Positions 6,497 to 13,952 of a DNA stretch of 14,494 nt are shown here, one piece after another (the stretch's first letter is position 1; each line of letters opens with the position of its first letter). The notes beneath the pieces are model-generated. The model was given only the letters and a program-made list of their open reading frames with translations, did no database searches and had not been told where the DNA came from. Both the position numbers and the translations under genes were made by a program. This DNA is from Actinomycetes bacterium. Its GTDB lineage: Bacteria > Actinomycetota > Acidimicrobiia > Acidimicrobiales > RAAP-2. The DNA lies in assembly GCA_021787255.1 (NCBI GenBank), contig JAJYMD010000279.1, positions 1-14,494 on the forward strand. Reading direction: 5' to 3'.

Positions 6497-7717
6497 TCAG
6501 GGTCGGCCAGCCCGCGTGGGCGTCTCCAGCTGCCCGATGACCCAGTCGAGCTCTCGAGCGACGTAGTCGACGATGTCTCCGGTCTTCAGGTGCGCCGGTA
6601 GCACGTCCCAGGTATAGGTCTCGACCTCCAGGTGGGCCGACAGCGGACTGGCTCGGTGCACAGCGAGCGCCTGTTCGATCGCGAACCGGGTCGAACGGAA
6701 CGGCCCGAGCTCGTCGAGGAAGACTGGGACGTGGAAGTGAACGCGCCATTCGGCTGGTCTCGGCGCTCTTCTCCAGGACTCGATCGCGTCCTCGAGATTG
6801 AGATACTGCAGGCGCGAACCTTCGCTCAGCTCGGTCGTCTGGGTCAGATAGATCGAACGTGCGTACCGCTCGAGCTCCTCGATCGCCTCGGGGCCGACCT
6901 CTGGCACCCACAAGGCCGCAGCCTCCTGAAGCTTGAAGATCGGCACCTCTGCCTGCCGCAGCTTGGCGAGCGAGGACGCGACGTCTTCGAACCCGACCGA
7001 CTGGTGGCCGATGTCGAAGACCACCCCCAAGTGACGGCGCAGGTGCTCCTCCGCCTGCCCTTCGTCCACCTGAGCAGCCTGGGCGAGCCGAGCGATCGCC
7101 CTGGGCGAGTGGATCTCCTCTTGGAAGAAACGGATCGTCTCGTCAGTCGACTCGAGGTAGCAATAGGGCTCAGGCTCGAGAGCCAGAGTGACGAGGCGCC
7201 CGGTCCTATGCCGAAGCTCCACGAGGTGCGCGACGACGCGCAGCACGTTGTCGGTCATCACGGTGAGGTAGGCGCGGTCACGCACCGACGGGCGGAACGC
7301 GAGCGGGGCCGACTGGATGGAAGGGTCCACGTCAGGTGGTGAGAGCATGGCGAGCAAGTCGGCAACCTGCTCGGTGTACCGCAGGCGCTCCTCGGTGCTC
7401 CAATCAGGCTCGTACACCCGCTCCTTGACAGTGGTGCCCTTGAAGGATCCTTGCGGGAAGGCGTTGACCGTGTAGACGTAGAGGTCGTTGTCCTCCAGGA
7501 TCCCGGCGAGCTCGCGGCGGGCGGAAGCGTCCTGGGTGAGGCGGGTGGCCGAAGCCCCGGAGAGCCGGAGCGAAACACCGAAGCGTGTGCCAGGAGAGAT
7601 GACCGACTTCACCTTCGGCACATACGCTGACAAGCTGTCGCGCAGCTCTTCCCAGGTGTCGCTCGGATGCACCAAGGTCGAGTACGAAAGATGGCCAAGA
7701 TGGTCGGGGAGTTGCAT
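6497..7717 (-). CDS. eboE: EboE-family TIM-barrel metabolite-traffic protein
   Basis: The 406-residue protein matches EboE in length and motif order: GHLSYSTLVHPSDTWEE near the start, FGVSLRLS at 46-53, NAFPQGSFKGTTVKERVYEP at 85-104, LALEPEPYCYLES at 178-190, and FDIGHQSVGFED at 234-245. VHFHVPVF at 326-333 and EVETYTWDVLP at 364-374 close the barrel. The His, Glu and Asp residues at these sites resemble those of xylose-isomerase-like barrels. EboE belongs to the ebo gene cluster, implicated in export or handling of secondary metabolites such as scytonemin precursors; its reaction is not known. The ATG at 7717 has a strong aggaggg site 6 nt upstream. Neighbours are a dehydrogenase and a broken Gfo/Idh/MocA gene. 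No eboA, B, C, D or F is visible in the window. Confidence 0.88.
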   Translation of the reverse strand: MQLPDHLGHLSYSTLVHPSDTWEELRDSLSAYVPKVKSVISPGTRFGVSLRLSGASATRLTQDASARRELAGILEDNDLYVYTVNAFPQGSFKGTTVKERVYEPDWSTEERLRYTEQVADLLAMLSPPDVDPSIQSAPLAFRPSVRDRAYLTVMTDNVLRVVAHLVELRHRTGRLVTLALEPEPYCYLESTDETIRFFQEEIHSPRAIARLAQAAQVDEGQAEEHLRRHLGVVFDIGHQSVGFEDVASSLAKLRQAEVPIFKLQEAAALWVPEVGPEAIEELERYARSIYLTQTTELSEGSRLQYLNLEDAIESWRRAPRPAEWRVHFHVPVFLDELGPFRSTRFAIEQALAVHRASPLSAHLEVETYTWDVLPAHLKTGDIVDYVARELDWVIGQLETPTRAGRP

Positions 7718-7765
7718 CGCTTTCCCTCCTGGATTGTCTCGAGTCGCGGTCTCGTCTCCTGCCCA

Positions 7766-8263
7766 CTACGATCCACACGAGCTTCGACCGGTGCGGTGCT
7801 GCACGCGCTCGGGACGGTGCGAGGCGGCAGAAGCGAGGATCGCCTCGGTCACGGCGACGGTGTGGAGGATCTGGTCGAGAGGGATCGGGGGATCCCCCTT
7901 GCCCGAGGCGGCGCGGGCGAAAGCGTCGAGAGCTGCTCTGGCGATGTCACAGGTCTCAGCGTCCCAGACGCGTTCTTCGTTCTCGACCGTCCGGGCGATG
8001 CAGCGACCGAAGAGCCTCGACCGCCTCTCCTCGGAGGTCGCGCTGGAGGTGTGGGTCATGCCTTCGAGGCGGACGAACTGTTCGCTCCCATATACCTGAA
8101 AGCTGAAGGACGGCGCGGTCGCGGTGATGAGCCCGAGATAGCCGGTCATCCCGTTGCTCATCGCGAACAGGATGGACGTCGTGTCGTCGGAATCGATCGC
8201 GACGACACGCTTCACGCTCTGGCAATAGACGGACTGGACGTCGCCGAACAGGTCGACCATCGC
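7766..8263 (-). pseudogene. Gfo/Idh/MocA oxidoreductase, C-terminal remnant
   Basis: The frame encodes about 164 residues matching the C-terminal half of Gfo/Idh/MocA sugar or inositol dehydrogenases. AMVDLFGDVQSVYCQS leads into the central beta-sheet domain, then DSDDTTSILFAMSNGMTGYL, FQVYGSEQFVRLEGM, and a terminal helical part ending in TVAVTEAILASAASH. The N-terminal NAD-binding Rossmann domain with its GxGxxG motif, and the EKP motif that follows it, are missing. Upstream of about 8263 the minus frame is only the antisense of a permease gene. There is an ATG at 8260, but a product lacking the cofactor domain should be inactive. The fragment ends 49 bp before eboE on the same strand, so the original gene was probably co-transcribed with eboE and the dehydrogenase. 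The truncation point coincides with that of the adjacent permease remnant. Confidence 0.8.
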
Positions 8264-8272
8264 GGGAGCTCC

Positions 8273-8518
8273 GTCGTCCTCGAGGTCATCGCAGCGGTGA
8301 TCATCGGCGGCACGAGCCTCAGCGGGGGAAAGGGCGGTCTCGTGGGCACGCTCGTCGGGGTGCTGTTCATCGAGATCATCAACGACGGATTGACCTTGCT
8401 CAACGTGAGCCCGTTCCTCGTCGAGTTCATCGAAGGCGTGCTCATCTTCGCGGCGATCTCGATCGACGTCGGCTACGGCGGGAAGCTTCGCAGTCGCGTG
8501 CTGGGCTCTCGCTCCTGA
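8273..8518 (+). pseudogene. RbsC-type sugar ABC transporter permease, C-terminal remnant
   Basis: In frame from about 8273 the translation reads VVLEVIAAVIIGGTSLSGGK, then a GTLVGVLFIEIINDGLTLLN segment and a last hydrophobic segment VEFIEGVLIFAAISIDVG, stopping at TGA 8516-8518. This is the characteristic C-terminus of BPD_transp_2 permeases of ribose/monosaccharide ABC importers (AAVIIGGTSLxGG is the family signature). Roughly 80 residues remain of about 320; the rest of the membrane domain is missing. No start codon or ribosome binding site is seen at the left end, where the sequence switches directly into the minus-strand Gfo/Idh/MocA remnant. The open frame that extends leftward is antisense to that gene. 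Expression as a functional permease is not plausible. Confidence 0.8.
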
Positions 8519-8558
8519 CCGGCCGGCGAAGCTCGGGGACCGGTTCTTGGGGGTCGTG

Positions 8559-8572
8559 CCCGCGCCCGCGGG
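8559..8572 (-). terminator. GC hairpin after the large glycosyltransferase gene
   Basis: CCCGC (8559-8563) and GCGGG (8568-8572) flank a 4-nt loop and directly abut the stop codon at 8573-8575. It is short and has no T-tract, so only a candidate terminator. Confidence 0.35.
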
Positions 8573-11500
8573 TCACAGCCACCGTGCGCGGTCGGAGACC
8601 GGGTCGATGACGTCGATCACCTCGTCGAGGGGCACGATGGCCACTGCGGCGCAGCGGTCCTCGACACCGAAGCTCAGCAGCAGGTCGTCTCCTCTGCGGG
8701 CGAGGCCGGCGCAGAACTCGACGCCGTCGTGCACGAACGCGAAGGCAGGCGAGATCCCGCTCGGCGTGAGCGTCGCGTCCAGCGTGACGAAGCGATGGAG
8801 GTAGTCGGGCCGGGCATTGCCGACCACCCTCGTCTCGTGGGTGACGAACAGGTAGCCGTCGTCGATGCGCAGACCCTGGGAGCTGCCCCGCAGCCCCGCG
8901 AACCGGCAGTCGGTCGGCACCCGCCTGATCTCGCGGAGCTGCCGGGCCTCTTCCTCCCAGCGGTAGACGACGAACGGACGGCAGGTGTAGACGAAGTGCA
9001 GACGTTCGTCGACGACGAACGGCATCCAGTTCTTCTCGTGACGTGTGGCGTCCGGCCCGGCAAGCACGGCTTCGAGGTGCCAGCGCTCGCCGTCGACGCG
9101 CAAGAGGACCATGCGGCAGATGCCCTGAGGCTCGAGGTCCCGACAGGTCGCGACGGCCCACCAGTCATCGTGCCAGCGAAAAAGTCGGCAGTCCTCGAAG
9201 CCGAGCACGCCGGTCTGGTAGCGAGGCACGTTCCCTGGCTCGGCCAGCATCCGGTAGTCGACGAGCGAGAGGTCGTCGCCCAGGCAGAGGAGCACGTTCT
9301 CGGTACGCACGGTGCCGTCGGGCGCGTGGACGAGGTGGCCGGAGCCGTCGAGCTCGTAGTTGACCGCGCGCAGCACGGCCGAGAGTGCGTCCTCGCTGCT
9401 GGCGATGCTGGGGTTCGTCGCCGCCCAGCCGAACCGCAGTGGCGCGGTCGGCAAGGGAGCGATGTCGGCGCGCGGGCACAGGTCGCGCAGCTCTGCGTGG
9501 CGGGTCTTCCGGCAGGCGCCCTTGGGGTCGGCACCGTGGTCCCTCAGCCACCGGCGATTGCCCTCGAGCGCGGCCTTCACCTCGCGAGGAACCCCGTCTC
9601 GCGCGAGCAGCTCGTCGGTCAACGCGAGCGCCTCGTCGAGCTCGCCCACATGGGCGGCCGCGATCGACCGTTCGAAGCGCATCCCCCACTCGTAGACCCA
9701 GCGATGCACGAACAGGATGTCGCGGGGCATTGGGATGTCGACGCCGATCGCGGTCGCCCAGTTCGCGGTGGCGAAGTCGCCCACGGAGCGGGCGCGCACG
9801 GCGATCTCGTAGAGTGGATCGCTGCGTGAGGGCCGGCGCTCCCAGGTGTCGACGAGCAGCGAGGAGCCGGCCGGCCAGTCCGCGTCGGCCGTCAGCATGC
9901 CGAGCTGGAGCGCGGCGTAGAACACCTCCTCGTGCCAACCGCCCAGCGACACCCGTCGCCGGTACAGCTCGGCCGCCCGTGCCCGGTCTCCCATGTCCCG
10001 GCAGGTCTGCGCGAGGTAGAAGACGGTCCGGGGGTCGTCAGGCGTCTCGTGGTACTGACGCTCGAGGAGCTCCAGGTCTCTGGCGAGCTTGTCCGCGCGA
10101 GATCCGCCGTCGGCGTGGTGGGTGACCGACCATCGATCGAGCCGTTCGAGGGTGAACGGCTCCTCGCTGCTCAGGTACTCGTGGGTCGCCCCCACGAAGT
10201 GCCACTGGCGGTCTCCGCGGACCAAGCGCGGAACCGAGTAGCGCAACGGGCCCTCGTGGGCGAGGAGGTAGCCGTCGGCCGTGAGCAGCGGAAGCGCACC
10301 CCGGACGTTCAGGGTCATGTCGGCGTCCAAGAGCAAGAGGTAGTCGGCCGAGCCGCGCGCGAGTGCCAGGAGCTCAGTCCGATTGGAGCCGAAGTCTCGC
10401 CACGGCCGTCGGTGCAGTGCCCCTGGGATCGCACCCAGGAGCTCGGCGACCACCGCTGGGGTGTCGTCGGAGGATCCGGTGTCGACGATCACCCACGTGT
10501 CGATCACCCCCAGCACTGAGTCCAGGCAGCGGCCGACGACCCTCGCTTCGTCCTTCACGATCATGCACAGCGCCACGGTCTGGCGCGCCGTCCGCGTCGC
10601 GGGCTCGGCGGGGGACGTGGCGGTGTCGGCGCTTCGCACGCGGACGGCCCCGGAGGGCTCCGGTGCGTCGAGATGGGCGGCGACGACCTTTTCCGCGTCG
10701 ACCAGGCGATCTTCGAGATCCCGGTGCAGGCGCGCCGTCCCAGCCTCGAGCGACGAGCGAAGGAGGCGGCACCGCTGACGCGCGTCGTGCCAGCGTTCGA
10801 AGCGGACACAGTGCTCGACGTTCGCCAGGACGCTGGGCTCATCGCCGCGCACGAGGTCCCAATTCGCGAGCGAGCTCGGGTAGTCGCCGAACGTGTAGTC
10901 GAACAGGTCCGGGTGGAGCGCGCTGAGGGCGCTCAGCACGGTCTGGTCGGTGGGCAGCCTCCCGCCGTCGACGGCACGGTCCAGCTCCTGTGCAAAGAGC
11001 CGACCGAGGCTCACGAGCTCGTCGGCGCCGCCCCGGACGAACCCCGCGGCGATCCGGCCGCGTTCGAGGCGGTGGAAGTCCCAGTCCACCTCCTCTCTGA
11101 ACACCGGCATCATCTGCAGCAGGGTCGGGCGGTCGCAGGGCGCGGGAAAGCTGGCCGGCCGCCGCGCCACGTGCCCGATGCCGACGTCCATCCAAGCGAA
11201 ACGGCCCGTGCCGAACGGATCGGCGGCGGCGACCTCGGCCAGCAGGCCGATCTTCGACAGGTTCACCACGAGGTGCCAGCCGTCGTCCTTGCCGGGCTGG
11301 CCGTTGTCGATGCAGGGGAGCTGCTCGAAGGACGCCGCACGGTCGGCCATTGCCAGCGCCTCGAGGGGCCGGGGCACGATCAGGGTCTGGTGCTGCGGGT
11401 CGAATTGACTGCGTCTCGCCGTCACCCAGCCCGCGAGGTGGGGGTCCACGAACGCGACGAGCGGCAGTGGCTGGAGCAGAGTGAGCCCGGCGTGCGCCTG

Positions 11501-11581
11501 GTAGTGGCCGAGAGGCCTCGCCCCCCGGGCACCCCGGCTCGACAGGTCGTAGAGGCAGGTGACGATGGTCTGGTTCGACAC
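8573..11581 (-). CDS. Three-module glycosyltransferase (HtrL/YibB-like, GT2, beta-propeller)
   Basis: The 1002-residue protein joins three recognisable parts. Residues 4-270 resemble the HtrL/YibB/WlaTC family (TIVTCLYDL, LSKIGLLAEVA, FAWMDVGIGH). Residues 335-500 are a GT2 (GT-A) glycosyltransferase: VALCMIVKDEARVVGRCLDS, VDTGSSDDT at 367-374, and the metal-binding DAD at 419-421. Residues 500-670 are helical and TPR-like (FYLAQTCRDMGDRARAAELY). Residues 715-990 carry repeated beta-propeller-like strands (TNPSIASSED, GFEDCRLFRW, HFVYTCRPFVVYRW, DGVEFCAGLA) resembling GH130-type five-bladed propellers. No signal peptide or membrane segment is visible, so it is probably cytosolic. The first start is GTG 11581, with a poor ribosome binding site. 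It lies 51 bp after, and in the same frame as, the collagen-like gene, which suggests that protein or its glycan as the acceptor (inference). Confidence 0.87.
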   Translation of the reverse strand: MSNQTIVTCLYDLSSRGARGARPLGHYQAHAGLTLLQPLPLVAFVDPHLAGWVTARRSQFDPQHQTLIVPRPLEALAMADRAASFEQLPCIDNGQPGKDDGWHLVVNLSKIGLLAEVAAADPFGTGRFAWMDVGIGHVARRPASFPAPCDRPTLLQMMPVFREEVDWDFHRLERGRIAAGFVRGGADELVSLGRLFAQELDRAVDGGRLPTDQTVLSALSALHPDLFDYTFGDYPSSLANWDLVRGDEPSVLANVEHCVRFERWHDARQRCRLLRSSLEAGTARLHRDLEDRLVDAEKVVAAHLDAPEPSGAVRVRSADTATSPAEPATRTARQTVALCMIVKDEARVVGRCLDSVLGVIDTWVIVDTGSSDDTPAVVAELLGAIPGALHRRPWRDFGSNRTELLALARGSADYLLLLDADMTLNVRGALPLLTADGYLLAHEGPLRYSVPRLVRGDRQWHFVGATHEYLSSEEPFTLERLDRWSVTHHADGGSRADKLARDLELLERQYHETPDDPRTVFYLAQTCRDMGDRARAAELYRRRVSLGGWHEEVFYAALQLGMLTADADWPAGSSLLVDTWERRPSRSDPLYEIAVRARSVGDFATANWATAIGVDIPMPRDILFVHRWVYEWGMRFERSIAAAHVGELDEALALTDELLARDGVPREVKAALEGNRRWLRDHGADPKGACRKTRHAELRDLCPRADIAPLPTAPLRFGWAATNPSIASSEDALSAVLRAVNYELDGSGHLVHAPDGTVRTENVLLCLGDDLSLVDYRMLAEPGNVPRYQTGVLGFEDCRLFRWHDDWWAVATCRDLEPQGICRMVLLRVDGERWHLEAVLAGPDATRHEKNWMPFVVDERLHFVYTCRPFVVYRWEEEARQLREIRRVPTDCRFAGLRGSSQGLRIDDGYLFVTHETRVVGNARPDYLHRFVTLDATLTPSGISPAFAFVHDGVEFCAGLARRGDDLLLSFGVEDRCAAVAIVPLDEVIDVIDPVSDRARWL

Positions 11582-11632
11582 GGCTCGTGCTGGGGCGCGA
11601 CGCGCTGCACCTGAGGGTTCGGCGATGCGACC

Positions 11633-12472
11633 TCAGGGCCCCGTAGGCCCGGTCGGACCGGTCGCGCCCGCTGAGCTCGGACCCGTGGGGCCGGTCGGAC
11701 CGGCCGGTCCCGTCGCACCCGCGCTGCCCGATGGCCCGGTCGGCCCCTCGGACCCGGTCGGTCCTTCGGGCCCGGTCGGCCCGGCGATGCCGCTCGGTCC
11801 TTCGGGCCCGGTCGGCCCCTCGAGCCCGGTCGGACCGGTCGGCCCCTCGAGCCCGGTCGCCCCGGTGCTGCCGGGAGGTCCCTCCGAGCCCGGCGGCCCG
11901 GACCTGCCGGCGGGTCCGGTCGGTCCCTCGGGCCCGGCGGGCCCGGTCGGGCCGAGGAGGGCCGCGAGCGTCTGGTCGTAGCTGGCCATCGCCGCCGCCG
12001 TGCCGTCGGCGTCCTCGCCATAGACGCGGGTGACGCTGAAGCCCAGGCTCTTGATGGCAGCCACCACGTTCTCTGTCACGGCCAACGGTCCGCCCACGAC
12101 CACCACGAGATCCGGCGCAAGCGACTCGAGCGCGCTCCTCGTCGTGCTCGACAAGGACGTGGGGGACGTGAGGAGCAGCGGCATGCCGACCTTGCCGGCA
12201 ACAGAGGCCGCGACGGCGGCGTCGAACGCGGTCAGGTTCTGGGCCACGAAGACGATCTTGCGAGGCTGGGAGCTCGCACCGGCGGTGAGAGATCCGAGCC
12301 CTCCGGTCGCGGCGAGGATGCCGCCGACGGCGGCCCCTCCGCCACCGAACAGGATCGCCCGACGACCGACGCGGCGGGTGGCCAGGTCTCCCCGCTCGTG
12401 CGCCGCGGGATCGACCCTGCGTGGTCCACGTCCGCTCGTGCCGTCAGGTCCGCTCTTGGTCGACTCGGCCAT
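11633..12472 (-). CDS. Tat-exported cell-wall-binding protein with collagen-like tail
   Basis: The 279-residue protein has three parts. Residues 1-66 contain a twin-arginine signal ([17 protein letters not shown], Arg37-Arg38, then a hydrophobic core to about 59). Residues 72-165 match one cell-wall-binding-type-2 repeat ([52 protein letters not shown]). Residues 174-279 are Gly-X-Y triplets rich in GPT, GPE and GPS, with one two-residue interruption (SA) near residues 267-268. The product should be exported folded and held at the cell wall, displaying a collagen-like rod. The protein ends inside the repeat (…GPTGP then TGA), without the C-terminal trimerisation domain many bacterial collagens have. 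The ATG at 12472 follows a gagggggg ribosome binding site. The large glycosyltransferase follows in the same frame. Confidence 0.88.
   Translation of the reverse strand: MAESTKSGPDGTSGRGPRRVDPAAHERGDLATRRVGRRAILFGGGGAAVGGILAATGGLGSLTAGASSQPRKIVFVAQNLTAFDAAVAASVAGKVGMPLLLTSPTSLSSTTRSALESLAPDLVVVVGGPLAVTENVVAAIKSLGFSVTRVYGEDADGTAAAMASYDQTLAALLGPTGPAGPEGPTGPAGRSGPPGSEGPPGSTGATGLEGPTGPTGLEGPTGPEGPSGIAGPTGPEGPTGSEGPTGPSGSAGATGPAGPTGPTGPSSAGATGPTGPTGP
11636..11953 (-). repeat. Imperfect 9-bp-periodic repeat encoding Gly-X-Y triplets
   Basis: The stretch is a series of degenerate ggcccggtcggtcc-like units encoding about 35 collagen triplets on the minus strand, twelve of them GPT. Because the units are nearly self-complementary, the plus strand is also open and reads as a similar Gly-Pro-Val repeat. 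Confidence 0.88.
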
Positions 12473-12518
12473 GACCCCCCTCGTGCGTGGTCGGCGGGGA
12501 CCTCAGATGATCGGGAGG

Positions 12519-12524
12519 AATGTA
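12519..12524 (-). promoter_or_regulatory. Possible -10 box for the collagen-like gene
   Basis: Read on the minus strand, TACATT lies about 46 nt before the ATG at 12472. It sits in one of the few AT-richer spots of the divergent intergenic region. No convincing -35 box pairs with it. A plus-strand TTGACA at 12531-12536 also lacks a partner. Confidence 0.25.
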
Positions 12525-12588
12525 GCGCACTTGACATCGGCGCCGCTCGGTTCCTGCCGCGCCCGACCCTCGGCGGATGGCAGACTCT

Positions 12589-12619
12589 GGCAGGACACCT
12601 CGGTGCGAGGCGCCCTGCC
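12589..12619 (+). promoter_or_regulatory. Nested hairpin upstream of the MGDG-synthase-like gene
   Basis: An outer 6-bp stem GGCAGG/CCTGCC (12589-12594, 12614-12619) encloses a symmetric 3x3 internal loop. Inside is a 5-bp stem CCTCG/CGAGG with a GTG triloop. If transcribed rightward it would be a structured leader element 140 nt before the start codon; it could equally be DNA-level symmetry or a terminator of something read from the left. Confidence 0.4.
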
Positions 12620-12708
12620 CCGCTCGGTCGTGTCGCGCCATGATGGCAGGAGGCGATCGTGCCGAGGCGGCGAGACGACGAGCCGAGAAAGGGTGGACCG
12701 AGCGGTCC
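12620..12708 (+). promoter_or_regulatory. Spaced 10-bp inverted repeat and adjoining dyad in the leader
   Basis: CCGCTCGGTC (12620-12629) is perfectly complementary to GACCGAGCGG (12696-12705), 66 nt away. The right arm overlaps a second, compact dyad, GGACCG-ag-CGGTCC (12695-12708). The two alternatives exclude each other, which would allow switching in RNA, or the compact dyad may be an operator. No known riboswitch is recognised. Confidence 0.35.
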
Positions 12709-12759
12709 CGCAGCCCGGGGGCGCACCGATCGCATGGGCCGACCAGGAGCGAGTCATCG

Positions 12760-13950
12760 ATGAGCAGTCCACGAGCCCTCGTCCTCACCGGGGACGTGGG
12801 AATGGGCCACCACGTCGTGACCGAGGTGGTGGCGGCCAGCCTCTCGCAGATGGGGTGGTCGACCGAGGTCCTCGACTGCATGGGGCTCCTCGGGCACCCC
12901 TACGCGCGCGCCGCAGACTGGGTGTTCCGCCGTCTGACGGCCATGCCGGCTCTCTACGACGCGATCCACTTCTCCCACTTCCGCACCGGGAGCCGGCTGG
13001 CGATGGCCATGGACCGCGCCGCGACCGCTCGGCTCGTGCCGGCTCTCACCGCCTACGTCGCTGACGACGAGGTCGAGGTGATCGTCTCCACGTTCGCCAC
13101 GGGTGCATCCGCGATCGGCAAGCTCGCCTCCGGCGCGAAGCTCCGCCGGACGCCGGCGACCGTGGCGCTGTGCACCGACGTCTGCCCTCACAGCCTGTGG
13201 GTGCGCGAGGGCCTCCATCTCTTCCTCGTGACCTCGGCCGCGGCCGCCGCGGCGGTCCGCAGGTACTCTCCCGCACCGCCGATCGCCGTCGTGCCGGCGC
13301 CGGTTCGCCGAGCCTTCCACGACGCTCCATCCCAGCTCGAGGCGCGGCTCTCGGTCGGTGTCGATCCCGCGGCGCGCTGCGTGCTGCTCATGGGCGGCGG
13401 CTGGGGCCTCGGCCCGCTCGCAGAGACCGCGGACGCGCTGGGGCGTCGCGGCGTGGTCGTCTTGGCGGTGGCCGGGCACAACAGCCAGCAGGCTCAGGCG
13501 CTGGCGGCGATCGCCGACCGTGTGCCGAGCGTGGTGCCCTACGGGTTCACCGACCGGATCCCCGAGCTGATGGCCGCGGCGGACCTCGTGCTCACCACGC
13601 CGGGCGCCACGACCTGCAGCGAGGCACGGGTCGTCGGGCGACCGCTCGTGCTCCTCGACGTGATGCCGGGGCACGGCCGGGACAACGTCCAGCACGAGCT
13701 CGAGCTCGGGGACGCAGACGTGTGCGATCCCCACCCTGGGCGCCTCGTCGACTGCGTGCTCGGCGCCCTGGAACGGGTCGCTCCCTTGGACGCGAGGCGC
13801 CCTGCGCCCGATCGCTTCACCGAGGAGCTCGCCGACGCCCTCTCGATGGTCGGGATCCTGCCGAGCACACCGGTGCGACGGGCGAGCTCGGCACCTGGCG
13901 AACCCGCTGTGCCGGCCGCACCGCGGTCGCGGTCGAAGGAGGTCCTTTGA
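12760..13950 (+). CDS. MGDG-synthase/MurG-like glycosyltransferase (GT28)
   Basis: The 396-residue protein from ATG 12760 has the two-domain GT-B layout of diacylglycerol glycosyltransferases. The N-terminal half has the GDVGMGHHVVTEVVAASL loop at 11-28 that binds the lipid acceptor side in this family, and STFATGASAIGKL at 110-122. The C-terminal nucleotide-sugar domain has LLMGGGWGLGP at 209-219, GFTDRIPELMAAADLVLTTP at 262-281, CSEA at 286-289, and MPGHGRDN at 302-309. It should transfer a sugar from a nucleotide donor to a membrane lipid at the inner face of the membrane. The last 30 residues are disordered. The upstream open frame back to 12577 is Arg-rich and rejected; aggag lies 10 nt before ATG 12760. 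hpnJ begins 3 nt after its stop, so hopanoid polyol is a candidate acceptor, making it a possible HpnI counterpart. Confidence 0.88.
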   Translation: MSSPRALVLTGDVGMGHHVVTEVVAASLSQMGWSTEVLDCMGLLGHPYARAADWVFRRLTAMPALYDAIHFSHFRTGSRLAMAMDRAATARLVPALTAYVADDEVEVIVSTFATGASAIGKLASGAKLRRTPATVALCTDVCPHSLWVREGLHLFLVTSAAAAAAVRRYSPAPPIAVVPAPVRRAFHDAPSQLEARLSVGVDPAARCVLLMGGGWGLGPLAETADALGRRGVVVLAVAGHNSQQAQALAAIADRVPSVVPYGFTDRIPELMAAADLVLTTPGATTCSEARVVGRPLVLLDVMPGHGRDNVQHELELGDADVCDPHPGRLVDCVLGALERVAPLDARRPAPDRFTEELADALSMVGILPSTPVRRASSAPGEPAVPAAPRSRSKEVL

Positions 13951-13952
13951 CG

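Noticed and set aside
11559..11981. Plus-strand Gly-Pro-Val collagen-like frame
   Set aside because: It mirrors the minus-strand Gly-X-Y repeat because the repeat DNA is nearly self-complementary. Only the minus frame has the export signal, CWB2 domain and ribosome binding site.
12577..12759. N-terminal extension of the MGDG-synthase-like gene
   Set aside because: The 61 extra residues are Arg/Ser-rich and not domain-like. The family N-terminus begins at ATG 12760, which has an aggag site.
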